From a bacterium UBP14_UBA6098 (GTDB taxonomy: Bacteria > UBP14 > UBA6098), in contig DIWU01000003.1 of NCBI GenBank assembly GCA_002428525.1, forward strand, positions 1-64,000: DNA of 64,000 nucleotides, given 5' to 3'. The notes below the pieces were generated by a model. The model worked only from the letters and a program-made list of their open reading frames with translations. It was not told the origin of the DNA and did no database searches. Shown here in pieces: positions 14,874 through 23,727 of this stretch. How positions within the stretch are numbered: position 1 is the stretch's first letter; each line of letters begins with the position of its first letter. A program made the position numbers and the translations under genes.

Positions 14874-17036
14874 CTACTTGAGTAGCGTCACCTTGCGGGT
14901 GATCGTGTTGCCGATACTATCCTTGGCGCGGACGAAGTAGGTTCCGGTGGGAACATACCAGCCGTTGTCGGAGAAGCCGTCCCAGACGAAACGGCGCCTG
15001 CCGGCGTCGAGCTGTCCGTCGTGGATCTGCGTGACGGTTCTGCCGGTAATATCGACTATATCGATGGAGTATTTGCCGGCCTGATAGGTGTCGAACCAGA
15101 AGGCCGTCGCGACATTGAACGGGTTCGGATAGCCCGAGCCGAGGCGGAAGTCGATCGGAACCTCGGGTGAAACCCTTTCGGTGATGTAATCCTCGCCACT
15201 ATAGGCTGTTCTGATCAGATAGTTCTTTTCCAAACGAAGATAGGCGATATCGCTGAGCGAAACTTGGCCCTCCTCCATCGGATAGAGGCCGGCGTCGCTA
15301 TCGATGACGAAAGAGATGTGGACATTGTCGTCAACGCGGTCGGCGACTGTCACTTCGATCTCGGATTTGCAGGTGCCGGTGGAACAACCGGGTGTGGTTG
15401 TGTTCGAGATATTCAGGGGGTCGGACCAGAAGCCACTGTCCGGGCTGAAGACCGAGCAATAGATCTCACTGCTGGGGAAATTCAGCCTCGAGTTGTCGAT
15501 GAGAAGCGTTCCGGTCTCGCACCACCAATATTCCGCCCAGCGTTGCTCCCAAAACACAAAGATATTGCCGTCTTCATCGACGGTCACCTGCGGCTCGTGG
15601 CTGGCGCCGATCTGGCTGGTCCGGAAGGATTCCGGGCGATAGTCCGTCGGCGGAACGAAGAGCCACCAAGGATCCCATGTGACTGTGTCGATAACATCGC
15701 GGGCTTCATCCCAGTGGAAAAGCACTTCGAGCTGATAGGCTCCGACAGAACAAGCCGCCGCACAGGAATTCTCCCAGCCCTCGTGGGGCGAAAGAACAAA
15801 GCCGCCCCAGACAGCGTGAAGGACGCCATCCGGCGAGTAGGTGATATTCAAATCGACCGGGCGGGTGTAGGCCGGGCGATAGACCTGTATGGTCTCCGGC
15901 GGTGTCACTGTGGAATCGAGCATGTAGCCGACATAGATACTCTCGGGGTAGGTCGAATAAACATGCGACATAGGCTCGGTGACGAACTCGGGGGCCGACC
16001 ATGTCGAGCCCATATCCGATGAGCGGCGGACAATCAAGGCCGCGGCATCGTAGAGGGTGGTATAGTAATTCTCTGCGGTGCAATAGCAAGTGTCGTTGGC
16101 GATAACGGTATCGACCCAAATATAAGCCATCGCGATTTGATTGGATTCGGGGCCTTTCCAAGCGGAAAGATCGCAGGAGATATCGACTTGATCGTCCTCG
16201 ATCATGACCGGGGGTTCGAAAGCCAACTGCTTGACATAAAACTCATCCGGTTTGATGAAACCGCGGTAAAAAATCAGCCTGCTACCGCATTTTTCACCCG
16301 TCGCGGGAAGAGTGAAGGTATCGTTCGAGCAGGTGCTAACCATGAAGACTGTTGTATCTATCTGGGCGGCCTTCGGCCAGATTGCGGAGCAATCGAAGGT
16401 AGGCTCTTCGGGGGGATAATAGGGATCGGGGCCGACCGAGGGGTTCGTGAAAACACAGCGCTGGGTGCCTTCTTCGCCGAGATAATAGATAATATCGAAG
16501 GCCGCGTTGCATTTCGGATCCTCGGTGGTTTGGACATCGTGGTAAACAACAGTCGGGACTGTCGAGGCGTCGTCGAGGGCGATGTTCACATAACCGGCCT
16601 TAGAGCGGCTGTCAACCTGAGTGCCGTCGAAGGCGCAGACCCATCCGGTCGAGATATCGCCGCCGCGGATGGAATCGATATGGAAATAGTTATACTTTGC
16701 GCGCCTTTGCGATAAGGTCTGTGTGATGCCGTCCATCCAAGCAACATGCACACCGCCGTTGATATCGACCGCGATGTTGCGGCCCTTGGAGGAGTTATGT
16801 TGCATGTCGTAGTAGGTGTTTCCGGCGATATAGAGCGGAAGATTATGATACGGCGGGAACGGAGGAATCGTATCGACCTCCATCGGCGCGAAGCTCTTGG
16901 CCATATTGACCTCGACCGGCATTCCATATACCGGAAGGTCAATACCGCCGTAGTTTTGTTTGACAGCATCGGCCGAGCCAAGCGCCGCGAGTGCGACGAG
17001 GACTAACGAAACCGAAATCAGGGTTACACGTGTCAT
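14874..17036 (-). CDS. Secreted Cys-containing protein with Por/FlgD-type sorting tail (paralogue 1)
   Basis: 720 residues with a clear signal peptide (MTRVTLISVSLVLVALAALG, cut near SADA). The body has repeated beta-propeller/BNR-like phrases (VHVAWMD, HAVWGGFVL, IFVFWEQRWAEYWWCETG) and many paired cysteines (CAAAC, CSTGTC, DTCYC), which suggests disulphides formed outside the cytoplasm. The C-terminus has GYPNPFN and ends GTYFVRA...KVTLLK, a Por/FlgD-Ig-like sorting domain. It is a close paralogue of the 18958-21153 product along its whole length; the formate-THF ligase gene lies between them. No catalytic motif is recognised. Ribosome-binding site GGAGG precedes the ATG. Confidence 0.8.
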   Translation of the reverse strand: MTRVTLISVSLVLVALAALGSADAVKQNYGGIDLPVYGMPVEVNMAKSFAPMEVDTIPPFPPYHNLPLYIAGNTYYDMQHNSSKGRNIAVDINGGVHVAWMDGITQTLSQRRAKYNYFHIDSIRGGDISTGWVCAFDGTQVDSRSKAGYVNIALDDASTVPTVVYHDVQTTEDPKCNAAFDIIYYLGEEGTQRCVFTNPSVGPDPYYPPEEPTFDCSAIWPKAAQIDTTVFMVSTCSNDTFTLPATGEKCGSRLIFYRGFIKPDEFYVKQLAFEPPVMIEDDQVDISCDLSAWKGPESNQIAMAYIWVDTVIANDTCYCTAENYYTTLYDAAALIVRRSSDMGSTWSAPEFVTEPMSHVYSTYPESIYVGYMLDSTVTPPETIQVYRPAYTRPVDLNITYSPDGVLHAVWGGFVLSPHEGWENSCAAACSVGAYQLEVLFHWDEARDVIDTVTWDPWWLFVPPTDYRPESFRTSQIGASHEPQVTVDEDGNIFVFWEQRWAEYWWCETGTLLIDNSRLNFPSSEIYCSVFSPDSGFWSDPLNISNTTTPGCSTGTCKSEIEVTVADRVDDNVHISFVIDSDAGLYPMEEGQVSLSDIAYLRLEKNYLIRTAYSGEDYITERVSPEVPIDFRLGSGYPNPFNVATAFWFDTYQAGKYSIDIVDITGRTVTQIHDGQLDAGRRRFVWDGFSDNGWYVPTGTYFVRAKDSIGNTITRKVTLLK

Positions 17037-17074
17037 GGAACCTCCATTGTTTGGTTAAATAAATTATCGAAGGT

Positions 17075-17103
17075 AATATACACATTGAGTTTCTTAATGT
17101 CAA
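17075..17103 (-). promoter_or_regulatory. Promoter for the 14874-17036 gene
   Basis: On the minus strand TTGACA (17103-17098), 17-nt spacer, TATATT (17080-17075): a near-consensus sigma70 promoter about 40 bp upstream of the start codon. Confidence 0.75.
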
Positions 17104-17179
17104 CAACACTTGGCGATTTCGATTCTCAGAAGGCTATGTTAAGAATGCATTTGCGGATAAAAAAAATTCTATACAATAA

Positions 17180-17221
17180 TAAAAACTGCACCTTTCAATT
17201 TCTTGAAGGGGGCAGTTTTTT
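17180..17221. terminator. Terminator downstream of fhs
   Basis: AAAACTGC-A-CCTTTCAA pairs with TTGAAGGG-GG-CAGTTTT around a TTTC loop, with a small internal mismatch. The A-run on the left gives a T-run on the minus strand, where fhs ends at 17252; the right side is T-rich on the plus strand. Confidence 0.75.
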
Positions 17222-17251
17222 AGCAACCCGATGTTTTAAATCTCTTTCAGG

Positions 17252-18898
17252 TTAAAAAAGGCCGGTGATAATTCCATTCGAGTCGATATCGATGCCCTCG
17301 GCGGCGGGTTTCGAAGGAAGGCCGGGCATGAGGAGAATATCGCCGCAAACCGCGACCAAGAAACCCGCACCGGCATTGACATAAACGCTATCGACATTCA
17401 GGTTGAAGTCGCGCGGTCTGCCGCGGAGGTTTTTGTTGTCCGATAGCGAGGCCGGCGTCTTCGCGATGATCACATGAAGCCTGTCAAAGCCGCAATTGCA
17501 AAGGTTCTTGTCGATATTGCCCTTAGCCTGAGCGGAATACACGACACTCTTAGCGCCATAGACCTTTTTCGCGATGGCCTCGATCTTGTCTTTAACCGGC
17601 ATATCCGAAGTGTAAACCGGCCGGACTTTGCCGCCGCGTTCGACGCTCCGTGAAACGGTCTCCGCGAGGTCGATACAGCCCTCACCCCCGCCGCCGAAGG
17701 GGTCGCAAATCACGGCCTCGATACCGAGGGCCTTTGCGTGTTGGATCACGAAATCCATCTCCCCGCTCTCGTTGTCGCCGAACTTGTTGAGAGCGACAAC
17801 AACCGGCACGCCGAACTGGCGCATAATCTCGATATGCGCGTCCAGATTCTCGATTCCTTTCGACAGAGCCTCCGCGTTCGGAGCGACGAGGGCTTCCTTG
17901 TCGAGGCCGCCGTGATACTTGAGCGCGCGCAGAGTGGTCACGAGGACGACAGAATCGACATTGAATCCGCCGACCTGCGAGACGAAATCGAGGAATTTCT
18001 CCCCGCCCAAATCCGAGGCGAAGCCGGCCTCGGTGACAGTGATCTCCGAATGCGCCTGCGCAAGGCGAATCGCCTGAATCGAGTTAGTCCCGTGGGCGAT
18101 ATTCGCGAAAGGCCCACCGTGGATCAAGGCCGGTGTTCCCTCCGAGGTTTGAACTATATTCGGTTTGATCGCATCCTTTAAAAGCAGGGCCAAAGCGCCG
18201 ACGGCCTTGAGATCGGCCGCGGTCACCGGCTTTCTGTCGGTGGTGTAGCCGACGACGATTCGCCCGAGCCGCGCCTTCATATCGTCGAAATCGTCGGAGA
18301 GACAAAGGATCGCCATAATCTCCGAGGCCACCGAGATAATGAACTTATCCTCCCGCGGAAAGCCGTTCTGCGTGCCTCCGAGGCCGACGACAATATCTCT
18401 GAGCGCCCTGTCGTTGATATCGAGCGCTCGTGTCCATGTTATCCGCCGGGGGTCTATTCCGAGAGCGTTGCCGTGGTGGATATGATTATCGAGCATCGCG
18501 GCCAGAAGGTTGTTCGTGGCGGTCACCGCGTGTATATCGCCGGTGAAATGCAGGTCGATCTCGTCCGAGGGCAACACCGATGATTTACCGCCTCCGGTGG
18601 CACCGCCCTTGATCCCGAAGACCGGCCCGAGCGAAGGCTCGCGAAGGGTGACTATCGATTTCACGCCGATCTTGTTCAGTCCCATCGACAGACCGATTGC
18701 CACTGTGGTTTTCCCCTCGCCGGCCGGAGTCGGGGTTGTCGCGGTCACGAGAACCTGTTTGCCCTTCGGCTTATTCCTCGCGGCAGAGATAACCCCCGGT
18801 TCGATCTTAGCCTTATAGGGACCGTAAAGATATAAGTCCCGTTCCTCAATGCCTATAGAACCGGCGATCTCGACAATCGGCTTCAAACCGTCGCGCAT
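17252..18898 (-). CDS. fhs: Formate--tetrahydrofolate ligase
   Basis: 548 residues, the family's usual length. ATP-binding TPTPAGEGKTTVAIGLSMGL, FGIKGGATGGGKSSVLP and the ITVTEAGFASDLGGEKF region are diagnostic of 10-formyl-THF synthetase. It makes 10-formyltetrahydrofolate from formate, ATP and THF, feeding one-carbon metabolism or the methyl branch of a Wood-Ljungdahl-type pathway. No other pathway genes are nearby. The start ATG is preceded by AAGGAGG. It sits alone between two paralogous secreted-protein genes and is bounded by terminators on both sides. Confidence 0.96.
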   Translation of the reverse strand: MRDGLKPIVEIAGSIGIEERDLYLYGPYKAKIEPGVISAARNKPKGKQVLVTATTPTPAGEGKTTVAIGLSMGLNKIGVKSIVTLREPSLGPVFGIKGGATGGGKSSVLPSDEIDLHFTGDIHAVTATNNLLAAMLDNHIHHGNALGIDPRRITWTRALDINDRALRDIVVGLGGTQNGFPREDKFIISVASEIMAILCLSDDFDDMKARLGRIVVGYTTDRKPVTAADLKAVGALALLLKDAIKPNIVQTSEGTPALIHGGPFANIAHGTNSIQAIRLAQAHSEITVTEAGFASDLGGEKFLDFVSQVGGFNVDSVVLVTTLRALKYHGGLDKEALVAPNAEALSKGIENLDAHIEIMRQFGVPVVVALNKFGDNESGEMDFVIQHAKALGIEAVICDPFGGGGEGCIDLAETVSRSVERGGKVRPVYTSDMPVKDKIEAIAKKVYGAKSVVYSAQAKGNIDKNLCNCGFDRLHVIIAKTPASLSDNKNLRGRPRDFNLNVDSVYVNAGAGFLVAVCGDILLMPGLPSKPAAEGIDIDSNGIITGLF

Positions 18899-18921
18899 TA
18901 TCCCTCCTTATGATATATGAC

Positions 18922-18949
18922 AAAAATAAGGCCGGCAAGGCCGGCCTTT
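18922..18949 (-). terminator. Terminator of the 18958-21153 gene
   Basis: AAGGCCGGC-AAG-GCCGGCCTT, a perfect 9-bp stem. On the minus strand it is followed by ATTTTTG. It lies between this gene's stop codon and the fhs start, insulating fhs from upstream transcription. Confidence 0.75.
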
Positions 18950-18957
18950 AGGAATAA

Positions 18958-21153
18958 CTATTTAAGCAATGTTATCTTTCGGTTCGCCCAATTCCCCTTG
19001 CCGTCGGTGGCGCGGACGAAGTATATTCCGCTCGGGACAAACCAGCCGTTGTCGGAGAAGCTGTCCCAAACCAAGCGGACACGGCCGGGAGCCATCTCGG
19101 AATCGAGGAGCCTCGAGACAACCCTACCGGTCATGTCGAGCACCTCGACCGTGTAATGGCCGTGTTCGTAGGCGTCGAACCAAATCGAGGTGACCGCGTT
19201 GAAGGGGTTCGGGAAGTTTCTGCCAAGGCGGAAATCCGCCGGCATATTCGGCGCGAAGTTATCCTCATAGATATCCGAGCCGATCTGCTCGAGGGCGTAG
19301 GCCGCATGAACCAGCTCCGCGCGGGGAAGCCGGAGATAGGAGACCTCACCAAGAGAAACCTCTCCCTCGCCATCGATTGAGCCGGCGGGATAGGGCTTTA
19401 ATCCGGCGTCTTTGTCGAGGATGAAGAACAGGTGAACATAGTTGTCAATCCTCTCGGCGACAGACACCTCGATCTCGGAGTAGCACGAGCCTGTGGAACA
19501 CGCCGGCGAGGCGGTGTTCGAGATATTCAGAGGATCGGACCAGAAGCCGCTGTCCGGATTAAACACCGAGCAATAGATCTCGGAATTCGGGAACCCGAGA
19601 AGCGAATTATCGACGAGAAGCGTTCCGGTTTCGCACCACCAATATTCGGCCCAGCGTTGCTCCCAGAATACAAAGATGTTGCCCTCTTCATCAACCGCGA
19701 CAGAAGGCTCATGGCTCGGGCCCATTTGGGTATAGCGGAAACCGTCTTCGGGGCGGTAATCCGAGGGCGGCCTGAATAGCCAGTAGTTATCCCATGTCAC
19801 CGTGTCGATTACACCGGTTGCCTCATCCCAGTGGTAGAGGCATTCGAGCTGATAGGCCCCGACCGAACACGCGGCCGCACAGCTTGTCTCCCAGCCCTCA
19901 TGAGGCGCGAGCACCAGCCCGCCCCAAACCGCATGAAGCACGCCATCGGGAGAATAGGTGACATTAAGCTCAACCGGACGAAGATACGCCGGCCTATAAA
20001 CTTCAACCGTCTCCGGCGGAGTCACCGAGGAATCAAGGGACCAGCCGACATAGATGCTCTCGGGATAATCCGAATAGACATGAACCATCGGCTCGGTCAC
20101 TTGCTCGGCGGCGCTCCATGTCGCGCCCATATCGGAAGAACGGCGGATATGGATCGCCGCGGCATCGAGGATTGTCGTGTAGTAGTTCGCGGTGTCGCAA
20201 TAGCAGGTATCGGCTTCGACGATCGGGTCTCTGCGGATATAGCCCATCGCGACCTTATTGTTGCCCTCGAGGCCTTTCCATGCGGTGATATCGGGCGTGA
20301 TTCCGATCTGGTCGTTTTCGATCTCAACCGGAGGCTCGAAAACCAACTGCTTGATATACATCTCATCCGGCTTAATAAAGCCGCGATAGTATAGCAAGCG
20401 GCTACCGCACTCCTCGCCGGTGAGGGGAACGATACCGCTCGAGTTCGAGCAGGTGCTGACCAAGAAAACTGTTGTGTCGATCTGGGCGATCTTCGGCCAA
20501 ATAGCGATACAGTCTAAGGTCGGGTCCTCGGGAACTAAATACGGGGCGGGACCCAAAGTCGGGTTTGTGAAAGTGCAACGATACAGGCCGTCGGAGATAT
20601 AATAGAAAAGATCGAAGGCCGCGTTGGTTTTTGCGTTGGCCGTGCTACTCAGCGCGTCGTGATAAACAACAGTCGGAACGCCGGTTATATCGTCAACGGC
20701 GATATTGGAATAACCGGCTTTTAAACCGGAGTTAACCTGAACACCATCTAAGAGGCAAATCCATCCGGTTGCCGGATCGCCGCCCCGAATCGAATCGCTG
20801 TGGAAATAATTGTATTTAACATTCCTAATAGAATGCGTCGGCTGGGAGGCGTCCATCCAAGAGACATGAACACCGCCGTTGGGATCGACAGCGATATTGC
20901 GACCCTTGGTCGAGTTATGTTGCATGTCGTAGTAGGTGTCTCCGGCGATATAGCGGGTGAAACCGTGATAGACGGGGAACGGCGGCGTGCTGTCAACCTC
21001 CATCGGGGAGAACGACCGCGAATAATCTACCGCCGGTGGCGCTCCTCCGATTGGGACATGAACTCCCCCGAGCCGCGGCCGAAGGGCGTCGTCCGCCATA
21101 AGGACTCCGGCAAAGATCGTCGCCAGAGCGAGAACTAATAAAGCCTTCCTCAT
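18958..21153 (-). CDS. Secreted Cys-containing protein with Por/FlgD-type sorting tail (paralogue 2)
   Basis: 731 residues; signal peptide MRKALLVLALATIFAGVLMA. It matches the 14874-17036 product domain for domain, including conserved CAAACSVGAYQLE, YWWCETGTLL and YCSVFNPDSGFWSDPLNIS segments. Long stretches are nearly identical at the DNA level as well, for example around 20920-20955 against 16795-16830. The C-terminal FPNPFN and GIYFVRA...KITLLK tail indicates Por-type sorting. A surface or extracellular structural protein is likely; specific function unknown. Start ATG with AAGGAGG upstream. The 225-bp gap upstream (21154-21378) is AT-rich with no clear promoter. Confidence 0.8.
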   Translation of the reverse strand: MRKALLVLALATIFAGVLMADDALRPRLGGVHVPIGGAPPAVDYSRSFSPMEVDSTPPFPVYHGFTRYIAGDTYYDMQHNSTKGRNIAVDPNGGVHVSWMDASQPTHSIRNVKYNYFHSDSIRGGDPATGWICLLDGVQVNSGLKAGYSNIAVDDITGVPTVVYHDALSSTANAKTNAAFDLFYYISDGLYRCTFTNPTLGPAPYLVPEDPTLDCIAIWPKIAQIDTTVFLVSTCSNSSGIVPLTGEECGSRLLYYRGFIKPDEMYIKQLVFEPPVEIENDQIGITPDITAWKGLEGNNKVAMGYIRRDPIVEADTCYCDTANYYTTILDAAAIHIRRSSDMGATWSAAEQVTEPMVHVYSDYPESIYVGWSLDSSVTPPETVEVYRPAYLRPVELNVTYSPDGVLHAVWGGLVLAPHEGWETSCAAACSVGAYQLECLYHWDEATGVIDTVTWDNYWLFRPPSDYRPEDGFRYTQMGPSHEPSVAVDEEGNIFVFWEQRWAEYWWCETGTLLVDNSLLGFPNSEIYCSVFNPDSGFWSDPLNISNTASPACSTGSCYSEIEVSVAERIDNYVHLFFILDKDAGLKPYPAGSIDGEGEVSLGEVSYLRLPRAELVHAAYALEQIGSDIYEDNFAPNMPADFRLGRNFPNPFNAVTSIWFDAYEHGHYTVEVLDMTGRVVSRLLDSEMAPGRVRLVWDSFSDNGWFVPSGIYFVRATDGKGNWANRKITLLK

Positions 21154-21378
21154 CTTGCCTCCTTAGTTGTATGAATCATTTAAGTTGTTGATTTAACGAG
21201 TTTTCCCGATCGCAGTCGGGGAGTGCAGTCAAATTTAAAAATATTTTTAAATAACAATAATATATGAGCCAATAGCTTAAACCGGCACACGGCAAACGCA
21301 TTCGTGTTAGCTTTGTCCTCCGCGACGACCCTTATGCAAAAAAACATATTTCAATATAATATAAAATATATTCTGCGA

Positions 21379-23667
21379 TTACTCAAGTGATATTTTCCCT
21401 TCCGAACGAAGTTTTTCTATGAGCTCGATTTTCTCGGTTGCGGCGGAGAACGAGCTGTCGCGCTGAAGGGCGCGCTCGAAATCGTTGCGCGCGGCCCTGA
21501 AATCGCCCAACTGCGCGCGAACAAGGCCGAGGTTGTAATAGAGCTCAGCGCTATTCGAGCCGAGCTCAAGCGATCTCGCGAGGTATTTCAGCGCCGAATC
21601 CGGCCGACCGAGGTTTTCGTGAAGGGTTCCGAGAGCGAGATAGCTCTCGGAGAACCTTGGCGAAAGCTCAATCGCGGCCTGAAACCGCGCGAGGGCCGAA
21701 TCGGTCCGCCCCCGGGCTAAACAGATCAGGCCGAGGTTGTGAAGCGCCCTTGCCCTGAGGGAGGAACTCGGTTCCGCACCGGCGGATTCTTGGGAATACC
21801 TGCCGGCGAGCTCGTATCTTACTATAGCCGGATCGGAGGAGTCCGAGGCCGCCCGCGAGAGGAATTCCTCCGCGGAATCGGCCATTCCAAGCTTCATCGC
21901 GGCCGCGCCCGCAAGCAGAAGCAGTCTAAGCTCGAGGCTATCCGCCGAAAGCCCCGCCTTTGCGACTCTAAGCGCCGAGTCCGGTTGCCCAAACTCGAGT
22001 AGAGACTGCGCAAAATTCACCCGCGGCGCAGACTCGAACGAACCGGCCTCGATCGAGCGAGCGCCGTAATCGAGCGCCGCGGCGGTGTCGGCCTCCAACC
22101 TCGCGAGCACACCAAGATTCGACAGCGCGAGCGCGCGCTTGCCGGATTTTGCCTCCCGCTCGAAGAAATCGCGCGCGGTGCGATAATCCCCCCGCCGAAA
22201 TGCGACAATGCCCCTGTTTAAATTGGCGCGGTCAATCTCCGGGGAGGTTTCGAGGGCGAGCGAGTATAGAGAATCCGCGCTTTCAACCGCGCCGCCCCGA
22301 AGGTGAAGATTTCCGAGGGCAAAATAGCTCTCCGCAAGCCCCCTATCGCCGAGCCTTCCGGCGGGAAAGGCGCAACAAACCGCTATCCCCGCAATTAAAA
22401 GCGCCACCGAAGAGACTATCCGCAACCTCGATTTTACAAAAGGCTCCCCCGAGGCCGCCGCCGCTATCAAGCAAATAAGCGGAACTAAAAGCGGCAGGCG
22501 AAAACGGGCATTCACGAAAAACAGGACAACCGTCGCGGAATAGGCCAAGAAAAACAGCGCCAAGAGCGCGCGTTGTCGGTTCCACCGAATGAGCGGAGCT
22601 ATAAAAAGTGCCGCCGGCAGTAGAAAGCGCCACCCAAATGGCGAACGAAGCGCCGGCGAGAAGCGCTTGAAGAACTCGGGGCTACCGTTGTTGCCGTGCT
22701 CGAGACCGGAGGCGAGAAGCAAAACCTTACGAAACATGAGGCCTGCGGCCCTTCGGGGGTCACCCTTGAAGAAATCGAAGGCCTTTCGGCGATAATAGCG
22801 ATCGAGTTTGTCGGCGTCGAGAGGCCGTCCCGCCTCGATTTCGGCGGTTCGCCAAGCCTCGTCGAGCGTCCAGTCCCCGCCGAATCCCGGAAGCACCGGT
22901 GTGATGCCGTCGGTTTCGGGGTTATTACCTAAATATAAATTTATTCCACCTTGAGTCGCGATCAATGATCGAGAACCATAGGAAAGATTATGAATCGTCA
23001 CTGGAGCGATAATGAGTATAGCGCCGCAAAGCGCGAAGGCAATCCGCTCAAACCTCACTCGATTACCGCCCTCTGAGGCAAAGAAAAGCCACCCCAATAG
23101 AACCGGAAAAACCGCGAGGATATTGGGTCGCGTCACAGCGAAAAGCCCGGCCGAAAGGCCGAGAACAAGCGAGAATATCGGCCTCCTTCGAGCGGATTCT
23201 ATAGTGAAAAGTAAAACTAATGCCGTAAATGGCACGAGGAGAAAATCCAAAAGGAGCCTCGACTCGAACAAGGCCGGCATCGGGCTAAAAGCGAGCATCA
23301 GGCCGGCGGCGAGTGCCGAGCGCGTATTTCCGAAAACCCTTAGAGCTAAAAAATAAACCGCCCAACAACCACCAATCCCGATAAACCCTTGAACCAAGCG
23401 CACCGCCCATGGCCCCTCTCCGAAGAGCTTATAGATTAAAGCCAAGAGATAGGGGTAAAACGGCGCGCGAAAGAAGGGAGCTTCTAAGGGAATTCCCCGA
23501 GAGATCGAGGAGGCCCAGAGATGATGAAAAAGCTCGTCGAGGCTCGGAATGGCGAAATAGAGGGTTTTCGACCAAAAAAGAAGGTGAAACGCTCGGAAGC
23601 AAAGCGCCGCTAAAGAAACAAGCGCAAGATCGGTCGCTATTTTGCGGTCGCTACCGGTCAAAATCAC
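21379..23667 (-). CDS. GT39/ArnT-like polytopic glycosyltransferase with C-terminal TPRs
   Basis: 762 residues. The first about 430 residues carry roughly ten hydrophobic segments. An acidic LDELFHHLWA in the first loop and FRAPFYPYLLALIYKLFGE match the dolichyl-/undecaprenyl-phosphate-sugar glycosyltransferase family (PMT_2/GT39-like), whose catalytic Asp-Glu lies in that first loop. The C-terminal about 320 residues are TPR repeats (LALETSPEIDRANLNRGIVA, AELYYNLGLVRAQLGDFRAA). I infer transfer of a lipid-linked sugar to a periplasmic acceptor, with TPRs for partner binding. The start is GTG at 23667; the gene lies shortly downstream of a terminator, so it may have its own unseen promoter or depend on read-through. 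Confidence 0.75.
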   Translation of the reverse strand: MILTGSDRKIATDLALVSLAALCFRAFHLLFWSKTLYFAIPSLDELFHHLWASSISRGIPLEAPFFRAPFYPYLLALIYKLFGEGPWAVRLVQGFIGIGGCWAVYFLALRVFGNTRSALAAGLMLAFSPMPALFESRLLLDFLLVPFTALVLLFTIESARRRPIFSLVLGLSAGLFAVTRPNILAVFPVLLGWLFFASEGGNRVRFERIAFALCGAILIIAPVTIHNLSYGSRSLIATQGGINLYLGNNPETDGITPVLPGFGGDWTLDEAWRTAEIEAGRPLDADKLDRYYRRKAFDFFKGDPRRAAGLMFRKVLLLASGLEHGNNGSPEFFKRFSPALRSPFGWRFLLPAALFIAPLIRWNRQRALLALFFLAYSATVVLFFVNARFRLPLLVPLICLIAAAASGEPFVKSRLRIVSSVALLIAGIAVCCAFPAGRLGDRGLAESYFALGNLHLRGGAVESADSLYSLALETSPEIDRANLNRGIVAFRRGDYRTARDFFEREAKSGKRALALSNLGVLARLEADTAAALDYGARSIEAGSFESAPRVNFAQSLLEFGQPDSALRVAKAGLSADSLELRLLLLAGAAAMKLGMADSAEEFLSRAASDSSDPAIVRYELAGRYSQESAGAEPSSSLRARALHNLGLICLARGRTDSALARFQAAIELSPRFSESYLALGTLHENLGRPDSALKYLARSLELGSNSAELYYNLGLVRAQLGDFRAARNDFERALQRDSSFSAATEKIELIEKLRSEGKISLE

Positions 23668-23670
23668 CCC

Positions 23671-23700
23671 TAAAAGAAAGGCCGGGAGTGACCCCGGCCT
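23671..23700 (-). terminator. Terminator downstream of the 23728-26160 gene
   Basis: AGGCCGGG (23679-23686) pairs with CCCGGCCT (23693-23700); on the minus strand it is followed by TTCTTTTA. A second hairpin, TCGGGC-AAC-GCCCGA (23712-23726), sits between it and the stop codon. On the plus strand the first hairpin is followed by CGTTTTTT. Confidence 0.7.
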
Positions 23701-23727
23701 CGTTTTTTCGGTCGGGCAACGCCCGAT

